Source: JABSQH01 sp965230015 (GTDB taxonomy: Bacteria; Actinomycetota; Acidimicrobiia; Acidimicrobiales; Ilumatobacteraceae). From it: 64,000 nt of DNA. The stretch is taken from positions 1 to 64,000 of the forward strand of contig CBDDKF010000018.1 of assembly GCA_965230015.1 (NCBI GenBank), in the 5' to 3' direction. Numbering within the stretch: position 1 is the first letter of the stretch; each line of letters starts with the position of its first letter. This document shows positions 1 to 8,465 of the stretch, piece by piece. A program made the position numbers and the translations under genes. The notes under the pieces are model-generated. The model saw only the letters and a list, made by a program, of their open reading frames with translations, was not told the origin of the DNA and ran no database searches.

Positions 1-259
1 TCGTGTCGTTCGTGATCAGCCTGTTCGGCGGATCGCTGCCGTTCCTCAACGGCGACAACATGGCGCTGAGCATTCTGTTCTCGGTGTTCGTGTGCGGCCT
101 GGCGGCGATGAACCTGGCGCTCGACTTCGACTTCATCGAGCGCGGCACACAGGCCGGTCTTCCCAGGCGTACGAGTGGGTCGCCGCCCTCGGGCTCGTGG
201 TCACGCTCGTGTGGCTGTACCTCGAACTGCTGCGTCTGCTGTCCTACCTCCGACAGTGA
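1..259 (+). pseudogene. Bax inhibitor-1/YccA-like membrane protein, 3' end, frameshifted
   Basis: The 5' end lies outside the window. The visible part encodes two hydrophobic helices and the terminal motif of the BaxI_1 (YccA/TMBIM-like) family: a NLALDFDFIE stretch, then GLP, then in another frame AYEW followed by a last helix and LELLRLLSYL before the TGA at 257-259. The reading frame breaks at about 162-166, in the run tcccagg. Adding one A there (cccaagg) restores GLPKAYEW, which is how intact family members read at this point. So one base is missing, either a real mutation or a consensus error; two neighbouring genes show the same kind of damage. The function of bacterial members is poorly known; the family is multi-pass inner membrane. 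Identification is fairly sure, gene status is not. Confidence 0.7.
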
Positions 260-281
260 TCGGCCCGGCGGCGATTCGGTG

Positions 282-977
282 ATGTCGCTCACCCGCCGCC
301 GAACCGAAGCCGGCCTCACCGCTGCCGTCGGCGGCGCGTTGGGCGCCGTCGTCGCCGCCCCGCTCGGTCTCGCCACCGTGGGTGCTGCCGTCGGCGCCGC
401 CAACGGGCTGATCTCCGGCTGGCGATCGACGTACCGCTGGGGGACCGTGCCTGGGAACGTGGCCTTTGCGCTCGACTCCACGTGGGCGCTGCCCGTCACC
501 GCGTCGGGGCTCGCATCGCACGCGGTCGCTGCGGCGCAGCGCCGCGGCGGGTTCGATCCCGCCACGAGCGAGCGCCAGAACCGTCACGTCTACCGACGCG
601 GTTTCGTGCTCCGCCGCGGCTTCGTGATCACCGTCGGCAACGTGGTCAGCGGCGCGGGCGACGTCAGCCAGCCCCGTCGTCGTCGATTGGTGACCGACCA
701 CGAAGACGTGCACGTGTGGCAGGGCCGATGGTTCGGCCCGGCCTATCCGCTGTTGTACGCCGGATGGACGGTCGCCGCAGGTGCATACGGGGGTGCGCGG
801 TGGTTGCTCGGCGACCGGCCCGCGTCGCTGCCCCGACACCGTCGAAACGTACGCCTACTACCTCAACCCGTTCGAGTGGTGGGCCTACAGCCGCGACGAC
901 AACTGGCCCCCGTCGGGCAAGGTCCCCGGCGTCGGCTGGTCGACGTCCCCTGGTCCCACCCTCGTCGAGCGACGTAA
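282..977 (+). pseudogene. Conserved hypothetical with glycine-zipper helix and HEDVH motif, frameshifted
   Basis: ATG at 282 opens a protein with a Gly/Ala-rich, glycine-zipper-like helix (residues about 10-45), then a soluble part containing TDHEDVHVWQGRWFGP. The HExxH core suggests a zincin-like or structural metal site, but the family is not recognised. After about position 840 the frame shifts: the continuation TVETYAYYLNPFEWWAYSRD reads in the +1 frame, which is clearly coding-like, while the original frame turns arginine-rich and stops at 977. The true end is uncertain; the shifted frame stays open to 1155 and runs through a repeat, so the native stop is probably near 970-985. Same single-base damage as the genes on either side. 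Confidence 0.5.
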
Positions 978-983
978 CGCCAC

Positions 984-1032
984 GCCGAAAAACCGGGATG
1001 TCCGGCCGTGGCGCGCGAAACCGCGAACAGAA
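984..1032 (+). repeat. REP-like hairpin repeat, copy A
   Basis: About 49 bases beginning gccgaaaaaccggga and ending gcgaacagaa. It is an imperfect, inverted copy of the elements at 1059-1110 and 2487-2538. Together with copy B (facing it 26 bases away) it could fold into a long hairpin between the 3' end of one gene and the 3' end of the next, so it may serve as a bidirectional terminator. Confidence 0.6.
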
Positions 1033-1058
1033 CCGAGGTGGCCCAACGGAGCCGGCGA

Positions 1059-1110
1059 TTCTGTTCGCGAAATCCGGCGCGAGGCGCGGGAAGTCCCCGG
1101 GATTTCGGGC
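1059..1110 (-). repeat. REP-like hairpin repeat, copy B
   Basis: Starts ttctgttcgcgaaatccggc and ends gatttcgggc. Its first 29 bases are identical to copy C (2487-2538). Contains the internal stem ggcgc/gcgcg and pairs as a whole with copy A. Lies just downstream of the broken surface-protein gene on the minus strand. Confidence 0.65.
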
Positions 1111-1142
1111 AGAGGCCAGGACGCGTGTGGCGTGGACGGGCG

Positions 1143-2412
1143 TCAGATGAAGTAGCCGATGATGTCGATGAGGAAGTTGCAGCCGGTCGAGCCACCGCAC
1201 GCGACGGAGACCTTGGCGCCCGGGCCCGCAGCCGACGATCGTGGTGTTGGCGATGTTCACACCCGGCGTGTAGTTGATCGAGCTGGCGGTCGGTGCCGGC
1301 TGGCCGTCGGGGTAGATCGCCAGATTGCCCCGCCCGGTCGTGTCGGCCACGGTCAGCGTGGCGATCACGCCGGTGGCATCGGCCGGCACGCCCGAACTGT
1401 TGAGCGTGCAGTCGATCGTGCGCGCTCTCGCCCGGATTGATGCGGGTCTTGGGCCCGGTCGCTGGCGGCTGGCTCGCGCGCGAGTCGTAGGATGCGTACG
1501 AGATTGGTCAGGAAGTGCAGCGCCCCGGCGGTGGCCGCGCCGACGATCTTGCGCCAGCTGCCCGGTGTCCCGTCGGCGGTGCAGTACCACAGGTCGCCGT
1601 TGTCGTCGACGTCGATCTCTCCGGCGCGGTGAGCATCAGTGCGCGTCGGTGGGGCCGGTTTCGACCCAGGCGTGATTGGTCGGTCCCAAGAAGAGGTCCG
1701 CGGTGGCGCCCCGGATTCGTGCGCCGTAGATGGCCCCCAAAGCGAACAGCGCATTGCCGCCGAAGCTGAGGCCATACAGCGCCCCGATGCTTTCGACGTC
1801 GGTGCTGAACGAGCCACACAGCGACGCCGCTGCCGGCCTCACTGGTGCCGACAACGCCGAACGCGTTCTGGTTGGTGCCGGTCGCCTCGGCGCGCACGGC
1901 GCTGCCGTCCACCGACTCGGCCCGTAGCGCCGTCCCGCCCCCGGCGTAGTTGTGGGCGAACACACCGACGCCGTTGGGCTGTTGGGTGACCCCCTCGACG
2001 CCGTTCTGCATCGCCGAGCCGCCGTACCCGAGCAGCGCCGCGTTGGGTGACAGCAAGCCCGCCGGGATCGCGCGAGCGGTGCGTTGGACGCGGCGAACTC
2101 GAATCCCGCACGCGGTGCCGCTCCTCCGTTGTAGGTCGCTCTCGTCGGTGCGTTGGTGTTCTGCACGACGTCGCCGAGGTCGAGATCCTGCGGATCGAGC
2201 GCCGCCGCCCGCTGCGAGGCGAGGAGCGACGCGGCCGCCCCGGCGCCTGCGGCGGCCGCGCCAGTGATCATCGCTCGGCGCGTTCGCTTCGAGCCGCCTT
2301 CGTCTGGCGGGCGCGCAACGTCTCGATCTCGCGGCGACGCCGTCCGCAGTTCGTTGATCTCGGTGCGCAGCGCATCGATTTCGCGCTCGAGCCGGTCGAT
2401 CCGGTCGTCCAT
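1143..2412 (-). pseudogene. Tat-exported surface protein with N-terminal coiled coil, multiply frameshifted
   Basis: The minus-strand ATG at 2412 has a clear GGAGG ribosome site. The first 35 residues (MDDRIDRLEREIDALRTEI) form a coiled coil, followed by a KRTRRAMITG twin-arginine-like signal and Ala-rich helix. A glycine-rich region follows, then GEIDVDDNGDLWYC and a C-terminal CNFLIDIIGYFI ending at the TGA 1143-1145. Such N-terminal coiled coil plus DIIGYF-tailed proteins occur in actinobacteria as exported surface proteins. The reading moves between frames at about 2075, 1815, 1645, 1495, 1420 and 1205, at least six indels in 1.27 kb, yet amino-acid coherence is kept in each piece. That pattern fits consensus errors better than old decay. 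Flanked by repeat copies B and C. Confidence 0.65.
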
Positions 2413-2486
2413 GTCAGTCCCCCTCCGTCCGCTGGAACGAGGTCGATCGTCGCGCCAGATGTCGATCAACGCCAGGGGAAGTTCCG

Positions 2487-2538
2487 TTCTGTTCGCGAAA
2501 TCCGGCGCGAGGCGCCGGAAATCCCCGGTTTTTTCGGC
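2487..2538 (-). repeat. REP-like hairpin repeat, copy C
   Basis: Identical to copy B over the first 29 bases, with a perfect internal hairpin tccggcgc-gag-gcgccgga. Its last base touches the stop codon (2538-2540) of the next minus-strand gene, so it can act as that gene's terminator. Confidence 0.65.
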
Positions 2539-3053
2539 TAGGCGAGGACGCGTTGGAGGGCGGTGGCGAGGGCGGGGTTGTCGGCGGTGGTGTTGCCGGC
2601 GTTGTTGGTGACGTCGGCCAGTTCGGCGAGGTCGGCGAGCTCCTCGGCGGTGTCGCGGCGGACGAGGTCGAGGGTTCGCGCCGTCGGTCCGTCGAGGCGC
2701 GAATCGACGTGCGCGGCACGCGCGTCGTACGCGGCAGCGAGCCGTGGCAGCACGAGACCAGCAACCTCGCCTGGCTTCTCGATCGCGGCCACGGTGGCCA
2801 CGTCGGCGTCGGCGATCACCTCAGCGATCGGCGGCAGTTCGTCGACCGTTGGGTATCGCGCGGACCAGAGCTCGAGGTGTTCTGCGTGGTACCGGTTCCA
2901 CGTAGCGGCGCGTACTCGGTGCGCAGGCTCGGTGAACCGTTCGATCCATCGTCCGGTGACGAGGAACAGCGCCGACTCGACGGCGTAGAAGCCGGCGAAT
3001 CGCCGAGCGTCGGCGACGAGGTCTGAGCCGCTCACGGCGGCGACGCTATCCAC
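2538..3053 (-). CDS. Hypothetical alpha-helical protein
   Basis: A 171-residue, acidic, all-helical protein starting at GTG 3053. Its coding region overlaps the stop of the upstream BTAD regulator by 8 bases, so the two are co-transcribed and translation is probably coupled. The N-terminal half (ARRFAGFYAVESALFLVTGRWIE) has a helix-bundle look reminiscent of ferritin-like folds, and the centre has HRVRAATWNRYHAEHLELW with several His/Glu, but no complete metal-binding ExxH pair is convincing. The C-terminal third is rich in Ala/Asp/Glu with TNNAGNTTADNP before the end. No signal peptide and no membrane helix. Function not recognised; the tight coupling to the regulator suggests a role in the same response. 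Confidence 0.7.
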   Translation of the reverse strand: MDSVAAVSGSDLVADARRFAGFYAVESALFLVTGRWIERFTEPAHRVRAATWNRYHAEHLELWSARYPTVDELPPIAEVIADADVATVAAIEKPGEVAGLVLPRLAAAYDARAAHVDSRLDGPTARTLDLVRRDTAEELADLAELADVTNNAGNTTADNPALATALQRVLA

Positions 3054-6000
3054 CGCCGAGTCGTTCGATCACCCGCATCGTGTCCGCTCCCGGTTCGAGT
3101 CCGGCGGCGCGTTGGGCGTTGAGGAACTCGTCGGCCGCCGCGCGTGCGCTCGATCGGTCGCCGCTCGCGCCGAGCGCCTGGATGAACGTGCGCGCGGCGC
3201 GCTCGTTGAACGGATCGAGTCGGCGCGCCCGTTCGGCCCACTGGGCCGCTGCTTCGGGTTCTCCAGACGCCGCGGTGAGTTCGGCGATGCGACACATCGC
3301 GCCCACGGCCAACGAACGCAGCCGCAAACGGGTGAACACCGCCCATCCGGCGTCGAGCCCATCGAGGTAGTCGCCGCGGTAGATCTCGGCGGCGGCTTGA
3401 TACGAGCGCAGCGCGCGCCGCGGGAGTCCGGCCTGATCGTCGGAGCGGGCCGTGGCGGCGAGTTCTTCGAAGCGCGCGATGTCGGTGTGCACGCTGTCGT
3501 CGACCACGATGTGATCGCCCTCGGTGCGCACGTACAACGCAGGTGCCGAGCCATCGCGGTCGGGCTCGAGGATTCGCACGAGCATCGACAGCGCCGTGCG
3601 CAGCCGCTGGGCGGCCTTGGTGTCGTCGCCGTGATCGGGCCACAACGCTTCCAACAGATCCTGACGATGAATCCGGCGATGCTCCAGCAGCGCGGCCATC
3701 AGCAACTGCACTTGCGGGCGGCGCGTCCACTCGGGATCGTCGATGGGGGCACCGTCACGCAGCAGCATCGGCGCTCCGAGGAGGCACACCTCGTAGTCGT
3801 GGTCGGGACGCCGGGGCAACGATCCGAGGAGGTCGAGGGCGACCTCGCGGGTGGGCATCGGCGACATTTCTGCCACGCGCCGCAACAGGCTCGCTCGATC
3901 GGGGAGTTGTTCGAGCACCGCGCCCGCCGAGGCATTCCCGCCCGCCAGTGCGGCGCATCCCAGTTCGGCGAGGTGGTGGGGGAGCACGTGGACGCGCAAC
4001 AGGTTCGCTTCGCCCCAGGGCAGGCGGGCAGCAGGCTCGACGTCGCCGTCGCGCGCCGCAACCAGCGCCCGACCCGCGGCGACTGCGGCGCTCATCGAGT
4101 GCCCGAAGGCGCACGCGTCCAGTACGTCGCGTGTTTCGGGTCGGGTGACGTAGATCAGCGGTAGCGCCAGGAGGTGGCCGCGTAGTGGCCACACCGTGAT
4201 CGGGAGTCCGGTGTGTGCCGGATCGAGGATCGCCGCAGCGGCGTCGTCGCCCTCGGCGACGGCAGCCACCGATGCCTCGGCGATCGAGGCGAAGAGTTCG
4301 ATCGTGGCCCCGACGCCGAGTTGGGTGACCTCGCGGGCACGCTCGGCACGTCGCCGCGCCGCTGTGAGATCACCGGCGGCGAGCGCGATCGTGGTACCGA
4401 CACCGAGGATCGACACCGTGGGGTGGGTGAGGCCGCGTCGCACCACCGTCGGGATCATGTCGCCGACCACGGCTTCGGCGAACTCCGGTGAGCTCTCCCC
4501 GCGCAGCCACATTGCGAACGCGATGAAGATTTCTGTTCCGGGCGGCAGGTCGGCCAGTGCGTCGGGTCCGAGACCGACGGCGACCTCCTCGGGGCGACCG
4601 AGATCACACAGGCGCTCGGCACGCATCACGACTTCGGCGGTTTCCCCCAGGTGGTGGTAGTCGACCAGTGCGGCGACGGCGGCATCGGCGTCGCCCCGGT
4701 ACTGGGCCACCTGGCTGCGCGCATGGGCGTGTACGCCGCGGGCGAACGGCACCTCGTCGGTGAGTTCGGAAAGCCGGTTCACGAGGGGCTCCATCGGCAG
4801 CTCGAAGCCGATGAACGACGCCTGCAACATGCGGTGGTACGCCAGGGTTTCGAGCAGCGCGTCGCCGTCGTTGCGGGCGTGTTGCGCAACGTCGTTGAAC
4901 TTCGGGACGACGTGGTTCTCCAACCCGCCGAACATCGACATCGCCTCGTAGCAGGCGGTCAACGCGCTCGTTGGTTCGAGTTCGGTCAGTTGGCTGCGGA
5001 TTGCGGCGATCGCCTCCATCGACTGCTTGAGCGTCGGCGTCAGCGCGAAGTCGCGCGCGGCGTCGTGGGCGCTCAGCGCATCGCCGGCCGCTAGGTAGTA
5101 GGCCACCGCGAGAGAGAACCGTTCGCGCCGCCGCTCGACGTCACCGGCCACCGACCGCGCCTTGTTCATCTCGCCGCGGGTACTGCGGGCCAAGAGTGCA
5201 TCGCGCAGCAAGCTGTGCATCCGTCGTTCGCGGTCGCCTTCGATCAGCGGAACACCGGCGACCAGCGTGTCGATGTCGAAGTTGCCATCGGTCATCTCGG
5301 CGATCATGTGCTCGTCGAGCACGTCGAGCACCGCCGCCCGCTTGAGCGCGTCGAGGCGGTCCTCCTCGATCGCCGACAACACCTCTTCCCACAGGAACTC
5401 GACCCCGGCCGACGAACCTGCTGCGAGATGAAGATCGGCCGTCGCCGCATGGCGCGGGAGGTCGTCGAGGTCGCTGTCGTTGCGCAACGTGCGCAGCTCT
5501 TCGAGTTCGCCGTCGTCGAGGGCGAGGTCGGTGCTGTCGAGTTCGAGCACCATCCCGTGGGCGCGCAACCGAGCGAGGGGTACCGGCACCGGCACTCGTC
5601 CGGCCAATACGAGGTGCCCGTTGGCCGGCAGCCGTTGGAGGAGCTCGGTCACCACCGACACCGACGGCGTGTCGACCAGCGCATGCACGTCGTCGATGAT
5701 CACGGCGACATCGTCGGGTGCCCTCGACAAGACGGCATCGAGAATGCGATCGATGGTGTCGCGCTCGTCACCGACCGGCTCGATGTCGAGTGCGGTGGCC
5801 AGGCCGCCGAGCAGGTGCAGCGGATCACCGTCGGCGGGTTCGGCCCCGAGCCACACATCGTCGCCGAGTGGATCGAGCTGGTTGTGCGCCACGGCCAGGG
5901 CCAACGCCGTCGTCTTGCCGTACCCCGCCGCCGCGGTCACCACGGTGACCCGGTGGTCGAATCGACCCAACAGCTCGCGCACCACCGCGGACGGTCCACG

Positions 6001-6102
6001 GTGCGCTCGAGCGCCGTGGTCATCGGAGAAAATCGGTGGCTGTCCTTCATGGTCGACACATGAGCCGCAACGGCGGTCATGGTAGGAGTGCGACCACCTC
6101 AT
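3046..6102 (-). CDS. Large AAA/STAND-type ATPase regulator with C-terminal BTAD domain
   Basis: About 1018 residues from ATG 6102 (a GTG at 6132 is also possible). The N-terminus carries a Walker A motif (TAAAGYGKTTALAL) and Walker B (VAVIIDDVHAL) of a MalT/LuxR-type STAND NTPase. The long middle is helical and TPR-like. The last 240 residues hold an OmpR-like winged helix (YEVCLLGAP...LLMAALLEHRRIHRQDLLEALWPD) followed by a bacterial transcriptional activation domain (FEELAATAR...YLDGLDAGW, then TPR repeats). In this arrangement the DNA-binding part sits near the C-terminus, unlike classical SARPs where it is N-terminal. Divergent from the patatin/ABC operon starting at 6186, which is a plausible target, though this is inference. 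Followed by the overlapping small helical gene. Confidence 0.85.
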   Translation of the reverse strand: MRWSHSYHDRRCGSCVDHEGQPPIFSDDHGARAHRGPSAVVRELLGRFDHRVTVVTAAAGYGKTTALALAVAHNQLDPLGDDVWLGAEPADGDPLHLLGGLATALDIEPVGDERDTIDRILDAVLSRAPDDVAVIIDDVHALVDTPSVSVVTELLQRLPANGHLVLAGRVPVPVPLARLRAHGMVLELDSTDLALDDGELEELRTLRNDSDLDDLPRHAATADLHLAAGSSAGVEFLWEEVLSAIEEDRLDALKRAAVLDVLDEHMIAEMTDGNFDIDTLVAGVPLIEGDRERRMHSLLRDALLARSTRGEMNKARSVAGDVERRRERFSLAVAYYLAAGDALSAHDAARDFALTPTLKQSMEAIAAIRSQLTELEPTSALTACYEAMSMFGGLENHVVPKFNDVAQHARNDGDALLETLAYHRMLQASFIGFELPMEPLVNRLSELTDEVPFARGVHAHARSQVAQYRGDADAAVAALVDYHHLGETAEVVMRAERLCDLGRPEEVAVGLGPDALADLPPGTEIFIAFAMWLRGESSPEFAEAVVGDMIPTVVRRGLTHPTVSILGVGTTIALAAGDLTAARRRAERAREVTQLGVGATIELFASIAEASVAAVAEGDDAAAAILDPAHTGLPITVWPLRGHLLALPLIYVTRPETRDVLDACAFGHSMSAAVAAGRALVAARDGDVEPAARLPWGEANLLRVHVLPHHLAELGCAALAGGNASAGAVLEQLPDRASLLRRVAEMSPMPTREVALDLLGSLPRRPDHDYEVCLLGAPMLLRDGAPIDDPEWTRRPQVQLLMAALLEHRRIHRQDLLEALWPDHGDDTKAAQRLRTALSMLVRILEPDRDGSAPALYVRTEGDHIVVDDSVHTDIARFEELAATARSDDQAGLPRRALRSYQAAAEIYRGDYLDGLDAGWAVFTRLRLRSLAVGAMCRIAELTAASGEPEAAAQWAERARRLDPFNERAARTFIQALGASGDRSSARAAADEFLNAQRAAGLEPGADTMRVIERLGGG

Positions 6103-6158
6103 TGTCAGGTCGTGAGCGACAGGGTCGGCCACCGCAGGGAGCGCCCGCCACGGTTGAC

Positions 6159-6179
6159 TAGCGTCGTCACCGTGGGGAG
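6159..6179 (+). promoter_or_regulatory. Putative -10 (TAGCGT) and ribosome site (GGGGAG) for the patatin operon
   Basis: TAGCGT at 6159-6164 fits the actinobacterial TANNNT -10 consensus and would give a start near 6171. GGGGAG at 6174-6179 is a good Shine-Dalgarno six bases before GTG 6186, so this operon has a short leader rather than being leaderless. Confidence 0.4.
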
Positions 6180-6185
6180 TTCGGG

Positions 6186-8435
6186 GTGACGGGCAACGCG
6201 TCGGGTCCGCGGCCGGCAGCCGGCGAGTGGAGCGGGTTGGCGGCGGTCGGCTCGGTGCGCGCGGTCGAGGCCGATGAGCTCGTGGCGCGCGAAGGTGAGG
6301 CCGCCGACGAGGTGTACGTGCTCCTCACGGGCGAGCTCGTGGCAGAGCGGCGAACGGCCCAGGGTGACGTGCAGGTCGGCCGTATCGACGTGGGCGAGGT
6401 GGTCGGTGAGATCACGGTGATCGCAGGAGGACAACGCACCGCGTCGTTGCGCGCGGTGTCGCCGTGTGAGGTTCTGGTGGTCGCTCGGGAACAGTTCGAG
6501 CGTTGGCTCGTCGACCATCCCGACGTGGCCGACCGCGTGTCGCAACAGGCACGCGATCGACTGGACCGCACCCATCTCGCCGCGATGGTGACCGAGCTGA
6601 TCGGCACCACCGACCCCGACACCGTGGAGGCGGTGCTGTCGCGCATCGACTGGCACCGGCTCGCCGCCGGTGAGGTGCTGTTTCGACAGGGCGACGCCGC
6701 CGAGGCCGCGTACTTCGTGGTCAACGGTCGTCTCGCCGTGTCGGCGCACATCGAAGATCGCGAGCACACGCCGCGCGCCGCAAACGTGAGGGCCGCCGAC
6801 ACCGTGCTCGCCGAGGTCGGTCGCGGCGACGTGGTCGGCGAAATCGGTCTCCTCGACGACGCACCTCGTTCGGCGACGGTGCGCGCCATCCGCGACTCGA
6901 CCGTGGCGGCGTTCTCTGCGTCGGCGTTCGAGGAACTCGTGGCGTTGGCGCCGCCGCTGATGATGCACGTCGCCCGGGGCATCGTCGATGCGCTGCGCCG
7001 CGGCCCGTCCCGCACTCGCGCACGCGCGGCAACGCTGGCGGTTGCGGTGGTCTCCGATCTCGACGCCGACGACGTGCTGTCGTTGATGTCCGAGGAGCTG
7101 GCCCACTTCGGTTCGGTGCACACCCTGTCGAGCGACGGTGTCGACGAGTTGCTGAACCGGCCGGGGATCGCACAGGCCGATGCGGCCGACGTCGGCGTCC
7201 CCAGGCTGTCGGAGTTCTTGCACGAAGCCGAGATTGGCAACGACCAGCTGCTGTTGGTTGCCGACGACGACGTCGACGGCGTGTCGAACTGGACCGAGCG
7301 GGCCCTGCGTCAGGCCGATCGGGTGCTGGTGTTCGCGCCCGCGTCGCCGAACGCTGCAGAACGGGCACGCATCGCCCGTCTCGAGCCGGCGTTGTCGGCT
7401 GTTCCGCACGTTACGACCATGCTCGCCGCGGTGCATCCTGCCGATGCGTCACGGCCGAGGGCGACCCCGGAGCTGCGTGCCGCGCTCGGGTTCGACGAGG
7501 TCGTGCACCTCCGCGCCGCTGATGACGACGCCCTGCGGCGGGTCACCAGATTGGCGACCGGGCACGGCGTCGGCCTGGTGTTGAGCGGCGGCGGTGCCCG
7601 GGGCTTCGCCCACATCGGTGTGTACCACGCGCTGCGTGGCGCCGGGATCCCGATCGATGCGGTGGGTGGTTGTTCGATCGGCGCGCCGATCGCCGGGGGC
7701 ATTGCGCTCGGTGTGCCCGACGGCGAGATGGTCGACACCGCCGAGCGGCTGTTCCATCGATTGCTCGACTACACGCTTCCGGTGGTGTCGCTGCTCAAAG
7801 GTCAGCGAATCACCAAGTCGATCGATGCGCTCTTCGGCTCGTGGGACATCGAAGACATGTGGCTGCCGTTCTATTGCGTGTCGACCAACCTCACCACCTC
7901 CTCGCTCGAGGTCCACCGGTCGGGTGACGCTGCGCGTGCGGTGCGCGCCAGCGTGTCGATCCCCGGTCTGCTGCCGCCAGTGCCGTACGGGCGATCGCTG
8001 CTGGTCGACGGCGGTGTGCTCGACAACCTGCCGATCGAGGCGATGGTGGCCGACGAGCGCGTGGGAACGGTGCTGGCGGTCGACGTGGCTCCCCCGCGGG
8101 GCCCGCGGGCGCGATCCGACTATGGCTTGGCGGTGTCGGGGCCGCGTGCGTTGTATGCGCGTCTGGCCAAGCGCGGGCATCGCTACCCAAGCGTGTCGTC
8201 GGTCCTGATCCGCAGCATGCTCGCCGGTGCGATGCAACACCAGCTCGCCACCGCTGCATCGGATTCGATCGACCATTTGTTCAAGCTGCAGCTTCCCGGG
8301 GTTGCGCTGCTCGACTTCGAGCGAGTGCGTGAGGTGGTCGACACGGCGACCGCGGCGGTGGCCGATGACGTGGCGCAGTTGGTCGCCGCGCGACCCGACG
8401 TGTGCCGAGCGCACGATGGCGGTGTTGTCCGGTGA
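6186..8435 (+). CDS. NTE-type patatin-like phospholipase with two cyclic-nucleotide-binding domains
   Basis: 749 residues, GTG start with a Shine-Dalgarno. Two cNMP-binding domains lie at about residues 15-115 and 150-265; both keep the phosphate-binding cassette core (GEITVIAGGQRTAS and GEIGLLDDAPRSAT), including the arginine expected to touch the cyclic phosphate. The C-terminal patatin domain has the oxyanion-hole glycines GGGARGF (about 465), the nucleophile elbow GCSIG (about 496) and the catalytic Asp in DGG (about 608), so it should be an active serine lipase or lysophospholipase. The architecture is that of animal neuropathy target esterase (PNPLA6). First gene of an operon with an FtsX permease and an ABC ATPase that also has a cNMP domain. 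Probably membrane-associated and switched by cAMP or a similar ligand. Confidence 0.92.
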   Translation: MTGNASGPRPAAGEWSGLAAVGSVRAVEADELVAREGEAADEVYVLLTGELVAERRTAQGDVQVGRIDVGEVVGEITVIAGGQRTASLRAVSPCEVLVVAREQFERWLVDHPDVADRVSQQARDRLDRTHLAAMVTELIGTTDPDTVEAVLSRIDWHRLAAGEVLFRQGDAAEAAYFVVNGRLAVSAHIEDREHTPRAANVRAADTVLAEVGRGDVVGEIGLLDDAPRSATVRAIRDSTVAAFSASAFEELVALAPPLMMHVARGIVDALRRGPSRTRARAATLAVAVVSDLDADDVLSLMSEELAHFGSVHTLSSDGVDELLNRPGIAQADAADVGVPRLSEFLHEAEIGNDQLLLVADDDVDGVSNWTERALRQADRVLVFAPASPNAAERARIARLEPALSAVPHVTTMLAAVHPADASRPRATPELRAALGFDEVVHLRAADDDALRRVTRLATGHGVGLVLSGGGARGFAHIGVYHALRGAGIPIDAVGGCSIGAPIAGGIALGVPDGEMVDTAERLFHRLLDYTLPVVSLLKGQRITKSIDALFGSWDIEDMWLPFYCVSTNLTTSSLEVHRSGDAARAVRASVSIPGLLPPVPYGRSLLVDGGVLDNLPIEAMVADERVGTVLAVDVAPPRGPRARSDYGLAVSGPRALYARLAKRGHRYPSVSSVLIRSMLAGAMQHQLATAASDSIDHLFKLQLPGVALLDFERVREVVDTATAAVADDVAQLVAARPDVCRAHDGGVVR

Positions 8436-8465
8436 CCGCGCCGACGTGGACTACAACCTGATCCC

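Noticed and set aside
150..2412. Programmed frameshifting as explanation for the broken genes
   Set aside because: Three unrelated genes show shifts in both directions at several places without slippery sequence or structure; errors or mutation are simpler.
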